A stretch of DNA of 64,000 nucleotides, taken from assembly GCA_965250245.1 (NCBI GenBank), contig OZ252296.1, forward strand, positions 5,304,378 through 5,368,377, read 5' to 3'. Made by a program: the position numbers and the translations under genes. Within the stretch, counting starts at the first letter, position 1, and every line of letters begins with the position of its first letter. This DNA comes from JABDIP01 sp965250245. GTDB taxonomy: Bacteria; Pseudomonadota; Alphaproteobacteria; DSM-16000; Inquilinaceae. Under the pieces are notes generated by a model. It was given only the letters and a program-made list of their open reading frames with translations. It did not search any database and was not told the origin of the DNA. Shown here piece by piece: positions 54,541-62,908 of this stretch.

Positions 54541-55468
54541 GTCCGCGACGGTCGGGGCCGGCCTTTTCTCCCGCCGGCTGCTCTTCGGTGCCCAGCGCGT
54601 CGGCCAGCCGGGTCGCCGCGCTGCCGGGCCGCAGCGGTTTTGGCTGGCTCTCATGCGGCGCCCAGCCCAGCAGGTGGATGACCCGGAAGGTCGCCGGCAC
54701 CCGGCCATCCGCATCGGCATGACGCTCGGCGTAGCGCCGCGCCGTCTCCGCCCACAGCATCCGCGGCGGCGGGGCCGGGTTCCGGGCCAGGGCGGCGTGG
54801 GTCTCCCCCATGCCGCGCAGATCGGCGAAGAGCCGGAACGCGCTCTCGTAGTCCACCTCCACCGGCTCCATATCCGCCACCGGCAGGGCGAAGCCGGCGC
54901 GCTGCAGCAGGCCGGCGGCATCACGCAGATCGGCGAAGGGCGACAGCCGCGGGCTGACACCGCCGGACAGCGACAGCTCGGCCGCCATCAGTGCCTCGCG
55001 CAGTTCGGCCAGCGTGCCGTCCCCCACCATGGCGCCGAGGAACAGCCCGTCCGGCTTCAGCGCCCGGCGGATCTGGATCAGCGCGCCCGGCAGGTCGTTC
55101 ACCCAGTGCAGGCTGAGATTGCTGACCACAAGGTCGAAGCTGGCCTCGGCGAAGGGCAGGTACTCCTCATCGGCAACGGCCGTGGGACAGCCGTTTGCCG
55201 CCGCGCGCCGGGCCATGGCCTCCGACAGGTCGCATTGCACGATCCGGTCGATCCCGCCCCGCGCGGTCAGCACCGCCGCCATCTCGCCGCCATGGCAGCC
55301 GAGATCGAGCACCGTTGGGAACCGCCGGGCCACGTCGTCCAGGCGCTCGCCGATCGCCTCGGCGACGTGCCGGAACAGGAAGTCATGGGCGTCGAGCCCG
55401 GGCGCGGCGCGGTCGCGATGGCGCCGCACCAGGCGGCGGTCGAAGACGAGATGGCTGTCGCCGGTCAT
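54527..55468 (-). CDS. Class I methyltransferase, NDUFAF5/BioC-like
   Basis: 313 residues from ATG 55468 (ATG 55489 would add 7 residues). Motif I LDLGCHGGEMAAVLTARG (~45-62), motif II VQCDLSEAMARRA, motif IV-like SFDLVVSNLSLHWVNDLPG. The SNLSLHWVNDLPGAL segment and C-terminal FRLFADLRGMGETHAAL are typical of the alphaproteobacterial relatives of NDUFAF5, usually encoded divergent from comF as here. In mitochondria NDUFAF5 hydroxylates an arginine of complex I; the bacterial substrate is not established. Confidence 0.85.
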   Translation of the reverse strand: MTGDSHLVFDRRLVRRHRDRAAPGLDAHDFLFRHVAEAIGERLDDVARRFPTVLDLGCHGGEMAAVLTARGGIDRIVQCDLSEAMARRAAANGCPTAVADEEYLPFAEASFDLVVSNLSLHWVNDLPGALIQIRRALKPDGLFLGAMVGDGTLAELREALMAAELSLSGGVSPRLSPFADLRDAAGLLQRAGFALPVADMEPVEVDYESAFRLFADLRGMGETHAALARNPAPPPRMLWAETARRYAERHADADGRVPATFRVIHLLGWAPHESQPKPLRPGSAATRLADALGTEEQPAGEKAGPDRRGPKGS

Positions 55469-55550
55469 GGGCGGACTATAGGGCGTCATCCGGACCCCTG
55501 CACGGGTGCGGGCGATTGACTCCGCCGGGCCCGGTGCCAGCATGGCAGCC

Positions 55551-56315
55551 ATGTCCGGCGCGCCGCCCATGACCGCAATGCTGACCCGCTTCGCCCGGTC
55601 GGCGCTGGATGCCGTCCTGCCGCCGCGTTGCCTGTCCTGCGGCGCGGTGGTGGCGGGAGAGGGCGCGCTATGCCCGTCCTGCTGGGCCGGGCTGGCATTC
55701 ATCGCCGCGCCCTATTGCGCCTGCTGCGGGCTGCCCTTCGCCTTCGAGGTCGCTCCGGACGCGCTGTGCGGCGAATGCCTGCGGGCGGAACCGCCCTTCG
55801 GCCGGGCGCGGGCGGCGCTGTGTTACGACGATGCCAGCCGCCCGCTGGTCCTCGCCTTCAAGCATGGCGACGGCACCCATGCCGCGCCGGCCTTCGCGCG
55901 CTGGATGGCGCAGGCGGCCGGCGAATTGCTGCGGGAGGCCGATCTGGTGGTGCCGGTGCCGCTGCATCGCTGGCGCCTGTTCCGCCGCCGCTACAATCAG
56001 TCGGCACTGCTGGCCCGGGCACTGGCACGGGCGGCCGGAAAGCCGGTTTCCGCGCGGCTGCTCGCCCGTCGCCGGCCGACGCCCAGCCAGGGCGGGCTCA
56101 GCCGCAGCGGCCGGATTGCCAATGTGCGCGGCGCTTTCGCGATGCGATCGCGGGATCGGGACCGACTGCGCGATCGTTCGGTCCTGTTGGTCGACGACGT
56201 CCTGACCACGGGCGCCACGGTCGGCGAATGTGCCCGGGTCCTGCGCCGGGCCGGAGCGGCGCGGGTCGACGTGGTGACACTGGCCCGGGTGGTGCGGCCG
56301 ACGGTCTCGTCCTGA
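55551..56315 (+). CDS. comF: ComF family phosphoribosyltransferase-like protein
   Basis: 254 residues from ATG 55551; ATGs at 55542 and 55569 are alternatives. A zinc-ribbon-type start has CLSCGAVVAGEGALCPSC and CACCGLPFAFE with paired cysteines and a further CGEC. The PRPP-binding motif is SVLLVDDVLTTGATVGECAR (~210-229). The RRYNQSALLARALA segment is typical of the family. The family is needed for DNA uptake in naturally competent bacteria; elsewhere its role is unclear. The downstream part of the usual comF-grxC neighbourhood is separated by an element and the PFK gene. Confidence 0.9.
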   Translation: MSGAPPMTAMLTRFARSALDAVLPPRCLSCGAVVAGEGALCPSCWAGLAFIAAPYCACCGLPFAFEVAPDALCGECLRAEPPFGRARAALCYDDASRPLVLAFKHGDGTHAAPAFARWMAQAAGELLREADLVVPVPLHRWRLFRRRYNQSALLARALARAAGKPVSARLLARRRPTPSQGGLSRSGRIANVRGAFAMRSRDRDRLRDRSVLLVDDVLTTGATVGECARVLRRAGAARVDVVTLARVVRPTVSS

Positions 56316-56359
56316 TCGCTGTAAAGACCTTGACGGCCCCGCCGCCGGACCGGCAAACA

Positions 56360-56628
56360 CTAGTACCCACCATCATGAATGGATGACCCGTATGACGGCC
56401 TTGCAGCCCCTTCGGCCAGGAGCGTGGTCCGCTGCGATGCAGCGCATCGCAAGGGCCGCGCGACGCCGCCCGAAGGGGCTGCAAGGCCGCCCGGAGGGTC
56501 GCGTCCCGCGCCCGCCGGAGGGCGTCAGCGCCGCATGCCGATGCGCTGCATCGCCGGCGCGACGCTTCCTGCCCGGCGGACGCGAGACACGATCATACGG
56601 GTCATCCATTCATGATGGTGGGTACTAG
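56360..56628. repeat. 269-bp cruciform-type element with perfect 36-bp terminal inverted repeats
   Basis: The outer arms, 56360-56395 and 56593-56628, are perfectly complementary over 36 bases. The left arm is abutted by a perfect 20-bp inner stem (56396-56415 with 56470-56489), with an apical TGCGATGC-AGC-GCATCGCA hairpin (56433-56451). The right half folds into a second arm (GCGTC..GCGCC with GGCGC..GACGC, tip GATGC-GCT-GCATC). The whole is close to one large palindrome. The open frames on both strands (MDDPYD starts on each) are mirror images and not genes. It fills the comF-PFK gap. Confidence 0.88.
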
Positions 56629-56682
56629 GACCGACGGCGGTCGGAAGGCCGACACCATTCCCGCCCCGAAGGGATACATGTC

Positions 56683-57828
56683 ATGCCCAAATCGATCGGC
56701 ATCCTGACCGCCGGGGGTGACAGCCCTGGCCTGAACGCCGCCATCCGCGGGGTCGGCAAGGCGGCGATCGGCCGCTACGACATGCATGTGATCGGCTTCC
56801 AGCAAGGCTTTCGCGGCCTGGCGGAGGACCGGTCGGTGCCGCTGACCCGGCCGGAGCTGTCCGGCATCCTCACCATCGGCGGCACCATCCTGGGCACCAG
56901 CCGCGACAAGCCGCACCGCATGCAGGTCGGCAACAAGACCCTCGACATGACCGAGGTCATCGTCGAGACCTACAAGCGGCACCATCTGGACGCGCTGGTC
57001 TGCCTGGGCGGCGGCGGCACCCAGCGCAATGCCTTCCGGCTGCACGAGGCCGGGCTCAACGTCGTCACCCTGCCCAAGACCATCGACAACGACGTCGCGG
57101 AGACCGACATCACCTTCGGCTTCGACACGGCTCTGGGCATCGCCACCGACGCCATCGACCGGCTGCACAGCACCGCCCACAGCCATCACCGGATCATCGT
57201 TGTCGAGGTGATGGGCCACAATGCCGGCTGGCTCGCCATGGGGGCCGGCGTGGCTGGCGGCGCCGACGTCATCCTGATCCCCGAGATCCCTTACGACATC
57301 GAGACGGTGGCGGAGTCGATCCGGCACCGCAGCCGCACCGGCAGCCGGTTCAGCATCGTCGCCATCTCCGAGGGGGCCATGTCCGCCAGCCAGGCGCAGG
57401 CGCTCCGCCAGGCTGAGGCGGATTTGGCGGCGCTGAAGATGCGCAAGGGGGAGGAAAAGGCCGACGAGGAGCGCAAACAGGCCAAGGCGAAGGTGACCGA
57501 GATCAAGGAGTCCCTGGGCGGGAACACGATGCATCTGTCGGAGCGACTGGAGGAGCTGACCGGGCTGGAATCCCGGGTCACCATCCTCGGCCATCTGCAG
57601 CGCGGCGGCACGCCGTCGGCCGCCGACCGGCTGCTGGCGACCCGGCTGGGCACCGCCTGCGCCTCGCTGATCGAGGAGGGCGTGTCCGGCGTGATGGTCG
57701 CCTCACGCGGCGACGGCGCCGAGCCGGTGCCGCTGGAAAAGGTCGTCGGCCGCAAGAAGCTGGTGCCGCCGGACCATGTCTGGGTCCAGGCCGCCCGCGA
57801 CATCGGCGTCTGTCTCGGGGACGCGTGA
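56683..57828 (+). CDS. 6-phosphofructokinase (phosphoryl donor uncertain)
   Basis: 381 residues. PFK family A: GGDSPGLNAAIRGVGKAA (~10-27), the catalytic TIDND motif with D135 (E. coli D127) and MGHNAGWLAMGAG. Positions that set the phosphoryl donor are mixed: the E. coli GGD-G-S loop reads G109-G-G-G-T113, so D103 is Gly (G111) and the G104 equivalent is Gly (ATP-like), but the G124 equivalent is K132 (as in pyrophosphate enzymes). ATP or pyrophosphate cannot be called. There is a charged helical insert near ~240-280. It lies between comF and grxC, behind the palindromic element. Confidence 0.9.
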   Translation: MPKSIGILTAGGDSPGLNAAIRGVGKAAIGRYDMHVIGFQQGFRGLAEDRSVPLTRPELSGILTIGGTILGTSRDKPHRMQVGNKTLDMTEVIVETYKRHHLDALVCLGGGGTQRNAFRLHEAGLNVVTLPKTIDNDVAETDITFGFDTALGIATDAIDRLHSTAHSHHRIIVVEVMGHNAGWLAMGAGVAGGADVILIPEIPYDIETVAESIRHRSRTGSRFSIVAISEGAMSASQAQALRQAEADLAALKMRKGEEKADEERKQAKAKVTEIKESLGGNTMHLSERLEELTGLESRVTILGHLQRGGTPSAADRLLATRLGTACASLIEEGVSGVMVASRGDGAEPVPLEKVVGRKKLVPPDHVWVQAARDIGVCLGDA

Positions 57829-57895
57829 TCGGCTGGCGCTGGCCCGATCCGCCCCCATATGACACCCTAGCCGGAGTGATAGGAGCCTTTCGCCG

Positions 57896-58159
57896 ATGCC
57901 GCAGATCGTCCTGTATACGAGCCCGTTCTGCCCCTACTGCTTCATGGCCAAGCGGCTGCTGAAGGACAAGGGTGCCGAGTTCGAGGAGATCGACGTGATG
58001 ATGCATCCCAAGCGCAAGAAGGAGATGGTGGAGCGCGCCGGCGGCCGCACCAGCGTGCCGCAGATCTTCATCGGCGACACCCATGTCGGCGGCTGCGACG
58101 ACCTGATGGCGCTGGACAGCGCCGGCAAGCTGCAACCCATGCTCAACGGCGCGGCATGA
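57896..58159 (+). CDS. grxC: Glutaredoxin 3
   Basis: 87 residues. The CPYC active site is near residues 11-14 (SPFCPYCFMAKRLL), followed by the cis-Pro TSVPQIFIGD and HVGGCDDL glutathione-binding loop. A dithiol glutaredoxin for ribonucleotide reductase and disulfide reduction. Its stop overlaps the nitrilase gene start (ATGA), so translation is coupled. Confidence 0.95.
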   Translation: MPQIVLYTSPFCPYCFMAKRLLKDKGAEFEEIDVMMHPKRKKEMVERAGGRTSVPQIFIGDTHVGGCDDLMALDSAGKLQPMLNGAA

Positions 58160-59013
58160 CCGACCGCTTCACCGCCGCCTGCGTCCAGACCAACTCCGGC
58201 ACCGAGGTCGAGCCCAACCTGCAGGCCGCCGGCGACCTGGTGCGGCGGGCGCGGGATCAGGGCGCCGATCTGATCGCCCTGCCGGAAACGGTGACGGCCA
58301 TCGTGTTCGGCCGCAAACGGACCCTGGAACGCGCCAGGCCTGAGGACAGCCATCCGGGCGTGCCGTATTTCGCCGATCTGGCACGGGAGACCGGTGCGAC
58401 CATCCTGGTCGGCTCCATGACCATCGCGCTTCCCGGCGGCGAGCAGGTGGCCAATCGCAGCGTCCTGTTCGATCCGAGCGGCGCCGTGGTGGCGCGCTAC
58501 GACAAGATGCACATGTTCGACGTCGACCTCGCCGGTGGCGAAAGCTACCGCGAGAGCGCGACCTACCGGCCGGGCGAGCAGGCGGTGGTGGCACCGACCC
58601 CCTGGGGCGGGCTGGGCATGACCATCTGCTACGATCTGCGCTTCGCCTATCTGTATCGCGCGCTGGCCCAGGCCGGCGCCGTGATGCTGAGCGTGCCCGC
58701 CGCCTTCACCCGCCAGACCGGCCGGGCCCATTGGCATGTGCTGTTGCGGGCCCGGGCGATCGAGACCGGCTGCTTCGTCATCGCCCCGGCCCAGACCGGC
58801 ACCCACGACCAGGGCCGCGAGACCTTCGGCCACTCGCTGATCGTCGCCCCCTGGGGCGAGGTGCTGGCCGATGCCGGCGAGGAGGTCGGCGTGGTCACCG
58901 CCGAGATCGATTTGGGCCGGGTGGAAGAAGCCCGTACCGCGGTGCCGGCACTACGCCATGACCGGGGCTTCGCACCGCCGGACAGCGAGGCGCTGCGGAT
59001 GGCGGGGGAATAA
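58156..59013 (+). CDS. Carbon-nitrogen hydrolase (nitrilase family, Nit1/YafV-like branch)
   Basis: 285 residues. The catalytic triad is present: E43 in LIALPETVTAI, the lysine in YDKMHMFDVDL and the cysteine in GMTICYDLRFAYLY. The branch with short length and HMFDVDL motifs includes deaminated-glutathione amidases (Nit1). The link to grxC makes deaminated glutathione an attractive substrate. The usual next gene, DUF1178, is 3.9 kb away at 62909. Confidence 0.9.
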   Translation: MTDRFTAACVQTNSGTEVEPNLQAAGDLVRRARDQGADLIALPETVTAIVFGRKRTLERARPEDSHPGVPYFADLARETGATILVGSMTIALPGGEQVANRSVLFDPSGAVVARYDKMHMFDVDLAGGESYRESATYRPGEQAVVAPTPWGGLGMTICYDLRFAYLYRALAQAGAVMLSVPAAFTRQTGRAHWHVLLRARAIETGCFVIAPAQTGTHDQGRETFGHSLIVAPWGEVLADAGEEVGVVTAEIDLGRVEEARTAVPALRHDRGFAPPDSEALRMAGE

Positions 59014-59094
59014 CCGCCGGGCAGTCGGCGTACGACCTCGACAGATCCGAAGTCTTCCTTCCGAGCGTGGCTGAGACGGAGCTCTTTCAGCTCG

Positions 59095-59946
59095 TCAGGG
59101 ACCTCGCGTCCATTCGTGCAAGGAGCGCAGCGCGGGCAGTTCTCTTCTGAGTGCATCGATGTCGGCCTGGAAGCCGTGCCGCTCGAACCATCGAACCATG
59201 ATGGGGAAATCCGCCGGAAGCCTCTTCACGACGGCGTTCGGCAGGTCGAAGGCCAGGGTCGGTCGGACTCCGCCCGTCCGGAGCGTGCGGACAATTTCGG
59301 ACACGGTGAGGCTGTCCCCGGCAAGCTCGATCTGCTTGCCGACGAACCTGTCGGGCTCTTCGAAGGCGCGGGCCGCAAACCTTCCGATATCCTTTGTCGC
59401 GACCAGCTGCAGCCGTGTGGCTGGCGACAGGAACGTCTTGAGCATCGACAGCACGATGGTGCGCATGGGGAATACGGCGAAGTTGTCCATGAAGGACGCC
59501 GGCCGCAGGATCGTTGCCGGAAGGCCGCTTTCCAAGAGGTGCAGCTCGATCTGCCGTTTGGCCTCGAAATGCGGCACCCCGGAGTCGCGCTCCGCGCCAC
59601 CCACCGAGCCGTAGACCAGATGGGCGACTCCGGCCTGAACTGCCGCGTCGACGACGTTCCTGCCGAACCGGACCTCTCGTCCGTCGTCTTTGACGAAGTT
59701 GGCCTGCACGCTATAGACACCGTGCGCTCCCTCGAAAGCACGGGCGAGCGTGTCCGGCGCGTCGAGGTCGCCCATGACGATGTCTATGCCAAGGGCTGCC
59801 AGAGCCCGGGCGCCCCTCGACATCGGGTTTCGGGTCAGCGCTTTGATTTTCCACGGACCGATGGCTTCGCGGAGCGCGTCGATCACCGCGCGTCCCTGTC
59901 GACCGGTCGCCCCGCAGACGACGATCTTCCTGTCGGCCGCGCCCAT
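59095..59946 (-). CDS. NmrA/HSCARG-type NAD(P)-binding protein
   Basis: 283 residues. The Rossmann motif GATGRQGRAVIDAL (~13-26), the basic segment ALTRNPMS that prefers NADP, and YGSVGGAERDSG are all typical of NmrA-like redox-sensing SDRs. The usual catalytic Tyr-x-x-x-Lys is not clear, as in most of these. It is divergent from a MarR regulator with paired operator-like boxes in the gap. Its base use seems less GC-biased than the surrounding genes, hinting at recent arrival. Confidence 0.87.
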   Translation of the reverse strand: MGAADRKIVVCGATGRQGRAVIDALREAIGPWKIKALTRNPMSRGARALAALGIDIVMGDLDAPDTLARAFEGAHGVYSVQANFVKDDGREVRFGRNVVDAAVQAGVAHLVYGSVGGAERDSGVPHFEAKRQIELHLLESGLPATILRPASFMDNFAVFPMRTIVLSMLKTFLSPATRLQLVATKDIGRFAARAFEEPDRFVGKQIELAGDSLTVSEIVRTLRTGGVRPTLAFDLPNAVVKRLPADFPIMVRWFERHGFQADIDALRRELPALRSLHEWTRGP

Positions 59947-59977
59947 GTCGTGATCACGTCATCCCTGCTAGAATTTC

Positions 59978-60011
59978 ACCGGTAAACTAATTTGCTTAAC
60001 CGGTAAAGTAA
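59978..60011. promoter_or_regulatory. Paired operator-like boxes between NmrA and MarR genes
   Basis: Two copies of ACCGGTAAASTAA at 59978-59990 and 59999-60011 (S is C or G), spaced by 21 bp, two helical turns, in the 65-bp divergent gap. Each centres on the palindromic ACCGGT. They are the likely binding sites of the adjacent MarR protein. Confidence 0.55.
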
Positions 60012-60461
60012 ATGGAAAGCTTGCGCAGCGTCTGCGACGGTGTGAGCGCGCTCCTGGTCCAGATCGCCCGCATCAATCGGCTGGAAGGCGAACGGGTTCT
60101 GAAAGAGGCCGGAATCCGGACGGGGCAGGAATTCGTCCTTGGGGCGCTATGGGAAGCGGATGGCCAGAGGCCGAGCGACATCGCGAGCCGTCTGGGCGTG
60201 ACGGCCGCGGTCCTGACCAAGCACGTTCACAATCTGACGAGAGCCGGCTTCCTCACGACCCGCCCCGATGAACAGGACGGGCGCGCAACACGGATCTTCC
60301 TGACCGCCAAGGGCCGCGATGCGCGAGACGCCGTCAGCGCCGGCATCCGCGATCTCGAAGTCGATCTGCTCCGTCCCCTGGACGCGGCGGATCGAGAGGC
60401 TTTCGCCCGCATGCTCGCCAAGCTGGTGGCGGCCAAACGGGATCAAGCGGAACGGCCGTAA
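60012..60461 (+). CDS. MarR family transcriptional regulator
   Basis: 149 residues. Winged helix ~40-105: VLGALWEADGQRPSDIASRL, then the recognition helix TAAVLTKHVHNLTRAG and the wing TTRPDEQDGRATRIFLT. Helices at both ends form the dimer. It is divergent from the NmrA-like gene and probably represses it and itself from two boxes in the shared gap. Confidence 0.9.
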   Translation: MESLRSVCDGVSALLVQIARINRLEGERVLKEAGIRTGQEFVLGALWEADGQRPSDIASRLGVTAAVLTKHVHNLTRAGFLTTRPDEQDGRATRIFLTAKGRDARDAVSAGIRDLEVDLLRPLDAADREAFARMLAKLVAAKRDQAERP

Positions 60462-60565
60462 TACGTCATTCGGTGGAGGAGCCGTGGCCAGGTGCATGGC
60501 CGATGGCCGGCTGACCGACAAACACCCAGCCGGAATCGCCCGATCGCAACGCGGCGAATTGCCAC

Positions 60566-61081
60566 TCAGTAAGGCGACTGGCCCGCGCGATTTGCGAAGG
60601 GTGCGGAGCCGTGGTGCTCCTTGAAGGCCGTCAGCAGGGTGTTGCGCTTGCCCCAGGGGTCGGCGCCCGGAGTCGCCAGCCAGCAGATCACCAGGGCGCT
60701 GGAGCGCACGATCTGCCAGATGGCGCGGCCGTCGCGGTGGCGCACCTTCTGGCCGCGGCCGAAATCGAGGTACTGCTCGATGCGGGTGCGCAAGGTCCCC
60801 GGCTTGTCCTTGCCGCCAGCGGTGCCGGCATAGAGGACATAGGCGTCGTCGATCCAATCGTCCTCGAGTTCGCCGGTCGGGATCGTCGGCAGCTCCTTGC
60901 CCAGCGTCGCGGCCGGGCTTACGGGGAGGAAGCGGGGCGGGTTGTCGACCGGATAGAGCGCCAGATAGACGCCCGGATCGTCGGGGATGCCGCCGAACCC
61001 ATTCTCGCGCAGCGCGCCGATGGTGACGAAGCCGTCATAGCCGGCCTGGCGCAGCCCCTCTTCGGTTGTCGGATCGATCAT
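60566..61081 (-). CDS. Hypothetical protein with GIY-YIG-like features
   Basis: 171 residues from ATG 61081 (an upstream start at 61165 is possible). The segment DPGVYLALYP followed about 45 residues later by YVLYAGTAGG and LRTRIEQYLDFG resembles the GIY-x-Y-I-G plan with the catalytic Arg. The usual Glu/Asn residues are not obvious. The fold may be that of a nuclease domain used for another purpose. No partner genes. Confidence 0.6.
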   Translation of the reverse strand: MIDPTTEEGLRQAGYDGFVTIGALRENGFGGIPDDPGVYLALYPVDNPPRFLPVSPAATLGKELPTIPTGELEDDWIDDAYVLYAGTAGGKDKPGTLRTRIEQYLDFGRGQKVRHRDGRAIWQIVRSSALVICWLATPGADPWGKRNTLLTAFKEHHGSAPFANRAGQSPY

Positions 61082-61218
61082 GACTCTGGCGGCATCTCGC
61101 GGCGGACGGGGTGTTGGATGCCGGTCTTCAGCACCCTGCGTCAAGGGGTCTGGGGAAAAAGCCATGTGGGAGTGTCTCGGCGGGAGGTGGGCAGGGACAT
61201 CCCGCTGATAGCCCCAGA

Positions 61219-62226
61219 TTACGGCGTTTCCCAGGCGCCGGTTTCGGCGGAGCGGAACACCGCGTCGATGACCCGCATGTTGGCCAGGGTGTTTTCCAGC
61301 GGCACCGGCTGCGGCGTGCCGTCCAGGATCGCGCGCGAGAAGGCGTCGCCGGCGACGCCGTACTGGTCGCAGGTGGGGATCTCGATGGTCTCGATGCCGT
61401 CGCCGCTCAGGCTCGACCCGTCATCGACGAAGATGCGGCTGGGCCGGTCGGGCAGGGCGTTGAACGGGATCTCCAGCTCGATGCGGCCCTTGGTGCCCAG
61501 AAAGTGCATGCGCTGATAGGCGACGAGCTGGGTGGAGTAGACGAAGCTCGCCTGCACCCGATTGGGATATTCGTAGATCGCGCTGCCCAGCCGGTCGGTG
61601 CCGAAATTCGGATCGCGGTCCAGCAGGGCGATCACCCGCAGCGGTTCGGCGTCCAGCATGAAGCGCGAGGTGGTCGTCGGATAGCAGCCGATGTCCAGCA
61701 TGCCGCCGCCGCCGATTTCGGCCATGTTGCGGATGTTGTCCGGATCGTCGTTGTAGTAGCTGAAGAAGCCCTGGATCGCCCGGATCTCACCGATCTGCCC
61801 GGAGTCCAGGATCTCCTTGGCCTTCACCCATTGCGGATGGGTGCGGACCATGAAGGCCTCCTGGATGTGGCGGCCGGTGCGGTCGCGGACCGCCAGCAGC
61901 GGTTCGGCCTCCGCCGCGGTGATGGCGATCGGCTTCTCGCACAGCACATGCTTGCCGGCCTCCGCCGCCTTGGTGGTCCAGGGCACGTGCAGATGGTTGG
62001 GCAGCGGGTTGTAGACCGCGTCGATCTCCGGATCGGCCAGCAGCTCCTCGTAGGAGCCGTAGGCCTTGGGGATGCCCAGCTTGTCCGCCCACTGCCTGGC
62101 GCGGTCGATGTCGCGCGAGGCGATGGCGTCGATGCTGCACAGCGTGCCGGTCTGCATGCCGGGGATCACCTTCTCCCAGCCGATGCGCGCCGTGCTCAAT
62201 ACGCCCCAACGGATCTTGCTCATCAT
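61219..62226 (-). CDS. Gfo/Idh/MocA family oxidoreductase
   Basis: 335 residues. N-terminal Rossmann part: KIRWGVLSTARIGWEKVIPG, then the family motif CEKPIAITAAEAEPLL with the catalytic-region Lys (EKP, ~98-100) and the second-half residues GGGMLDIGCYPTTTSRFMLD. The enzyme is an NAD(P)-dependent dehydrogenase for a sugar, inositol or similar. The substrate is unknown. A methyltransferase gene lies directly upstream on the same strand. Confidence 0.9.
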   Translation of the reverse strand: MMSKIRWGVLSTARIGWEKVIPGMQTGTLCSIDAIASRDIDRARQWADKLGIPKAYGSYEELLADPEIDAVYNPLPNHLHVPWTTKAAEAGKHVLCEKPIAITAAEAEPLLAVRDRTGRHIQEAFMVRTHPQWVKAKEILDSGQIGEIRAIQGFFSYYNDDPDNIRNMAEIGGGGMLDIGCYPTTTSRFMLDAEPLRVIALLDRDPNFGTDRLGSAIYEYPNRVQASFVYSTQLVAYQRMHFLGTKGRIELEIPFNALPDRPSRIFVDDGSSLSGDGIETIEIPTCDQYGVAGDAFSRAILDGTPQPVPLENTLANMRVIDAVFRSAETGAWETP

Positions 62227-62244
62227 GCCTCCCAGGAATTGCGG

Positions 62245-62862
62245 TTATGGCGCCGGCAATGGCGCGGGGTCCGGATCGCCGTCCAGGTCCGCCGCCGGCG
62301 CCAGGTCGTTGATGGCTGCCAGCCGCTGCACGACGGCCGCCTTGGGCGAGGCGACCTCGCCATGCTCGTAGGCCACCACCTGCAGCCGTCCGCGCGCCAG
62401 CTCCAGCAGCTCGTCGGCCCGCAGCAGGAAGGCCGGACTGGATGGGCGCCCGAACCGTGCGTTGCCGACGGCGAAGGTCTCGTACAGCAGCAGGCCGCGT
62501 GGCTCCAGCGCGGCCAGAATGTCGTCGAACAGCGGCCGGTGCAGGTAATTGGCGACCACGATCGCGGAGAAGTGACGGCCGGGGAGGGGCCACGGACCGC
62601 CCTCCAGGTCGGCGGCGACGATCTCCACCCCGTCCGTTCCGGAGAGGTCGTTCACGCCCCGCGTGTCGATGTCGACACCGACCACCGGATGGCCGAGGCC
62701 GTGGAAATGCCGCAGATGCCGGCCGCCGCCGCAGGCCAGATCCAGGACCGTGCCGGACCGGCGCACCAGTGGCGCAAACCGGGCGATCCAGGCCGATGGC
62801 GCGCCCATGCGGTGATGCGCGCCGCACGGCCCGGCGCTTGTCGTTTCTGATTTCGCAACCAA
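62245..62862 (-). CDS. Class I SAM-dependent methyltransferase
   Basis: 205 residues. Motif I is VLDLACGGGRHLRHFHGLG (~39-57), then VVGVDIDTRGV and the motif IV-like FSAIVVANYLHRPLFDDIL. The start codon is weak: the frame opens with a TTG at 62862; an ATG at 62808 (MGAPSAW) would give a shorter protein. The substrate is unknown. In other alphaproteobacteria a methyltransferase of this kind is found near DUF1178, encoded divergently here. Confidence 0.8.
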   Translation of the reverse strand: MVAKSETTSAGPCGAHHRMGAPSAWIARFAPLVRRSGTVLDLACGGGRHLRHFHGLGHPVVGVDIDTRGVNDLSGTDGVEIVAADLEGGPWPLPGRHFSAIVVANYLHRPLFDDILAALEPRGLLLYETFAVGNARFGRPSSPAFLLRADELLELARGRLQVVAYEHGEVASPKAAVVQRLAAINDLAPAADLDGDPDPAPLPAP

Positions 62863-62908
62863 GATTTCAATAGTATGACATGGCGCCGAAGGGGACGATC
62901 GGTCAGCG

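Noticed and set aside
56373..56615. Two similar 78-codon frames, one per strand, starting MDDPYD
   Set aside because: They are mirror images generated by the palindrome; no codon-use or ribosome-site support.
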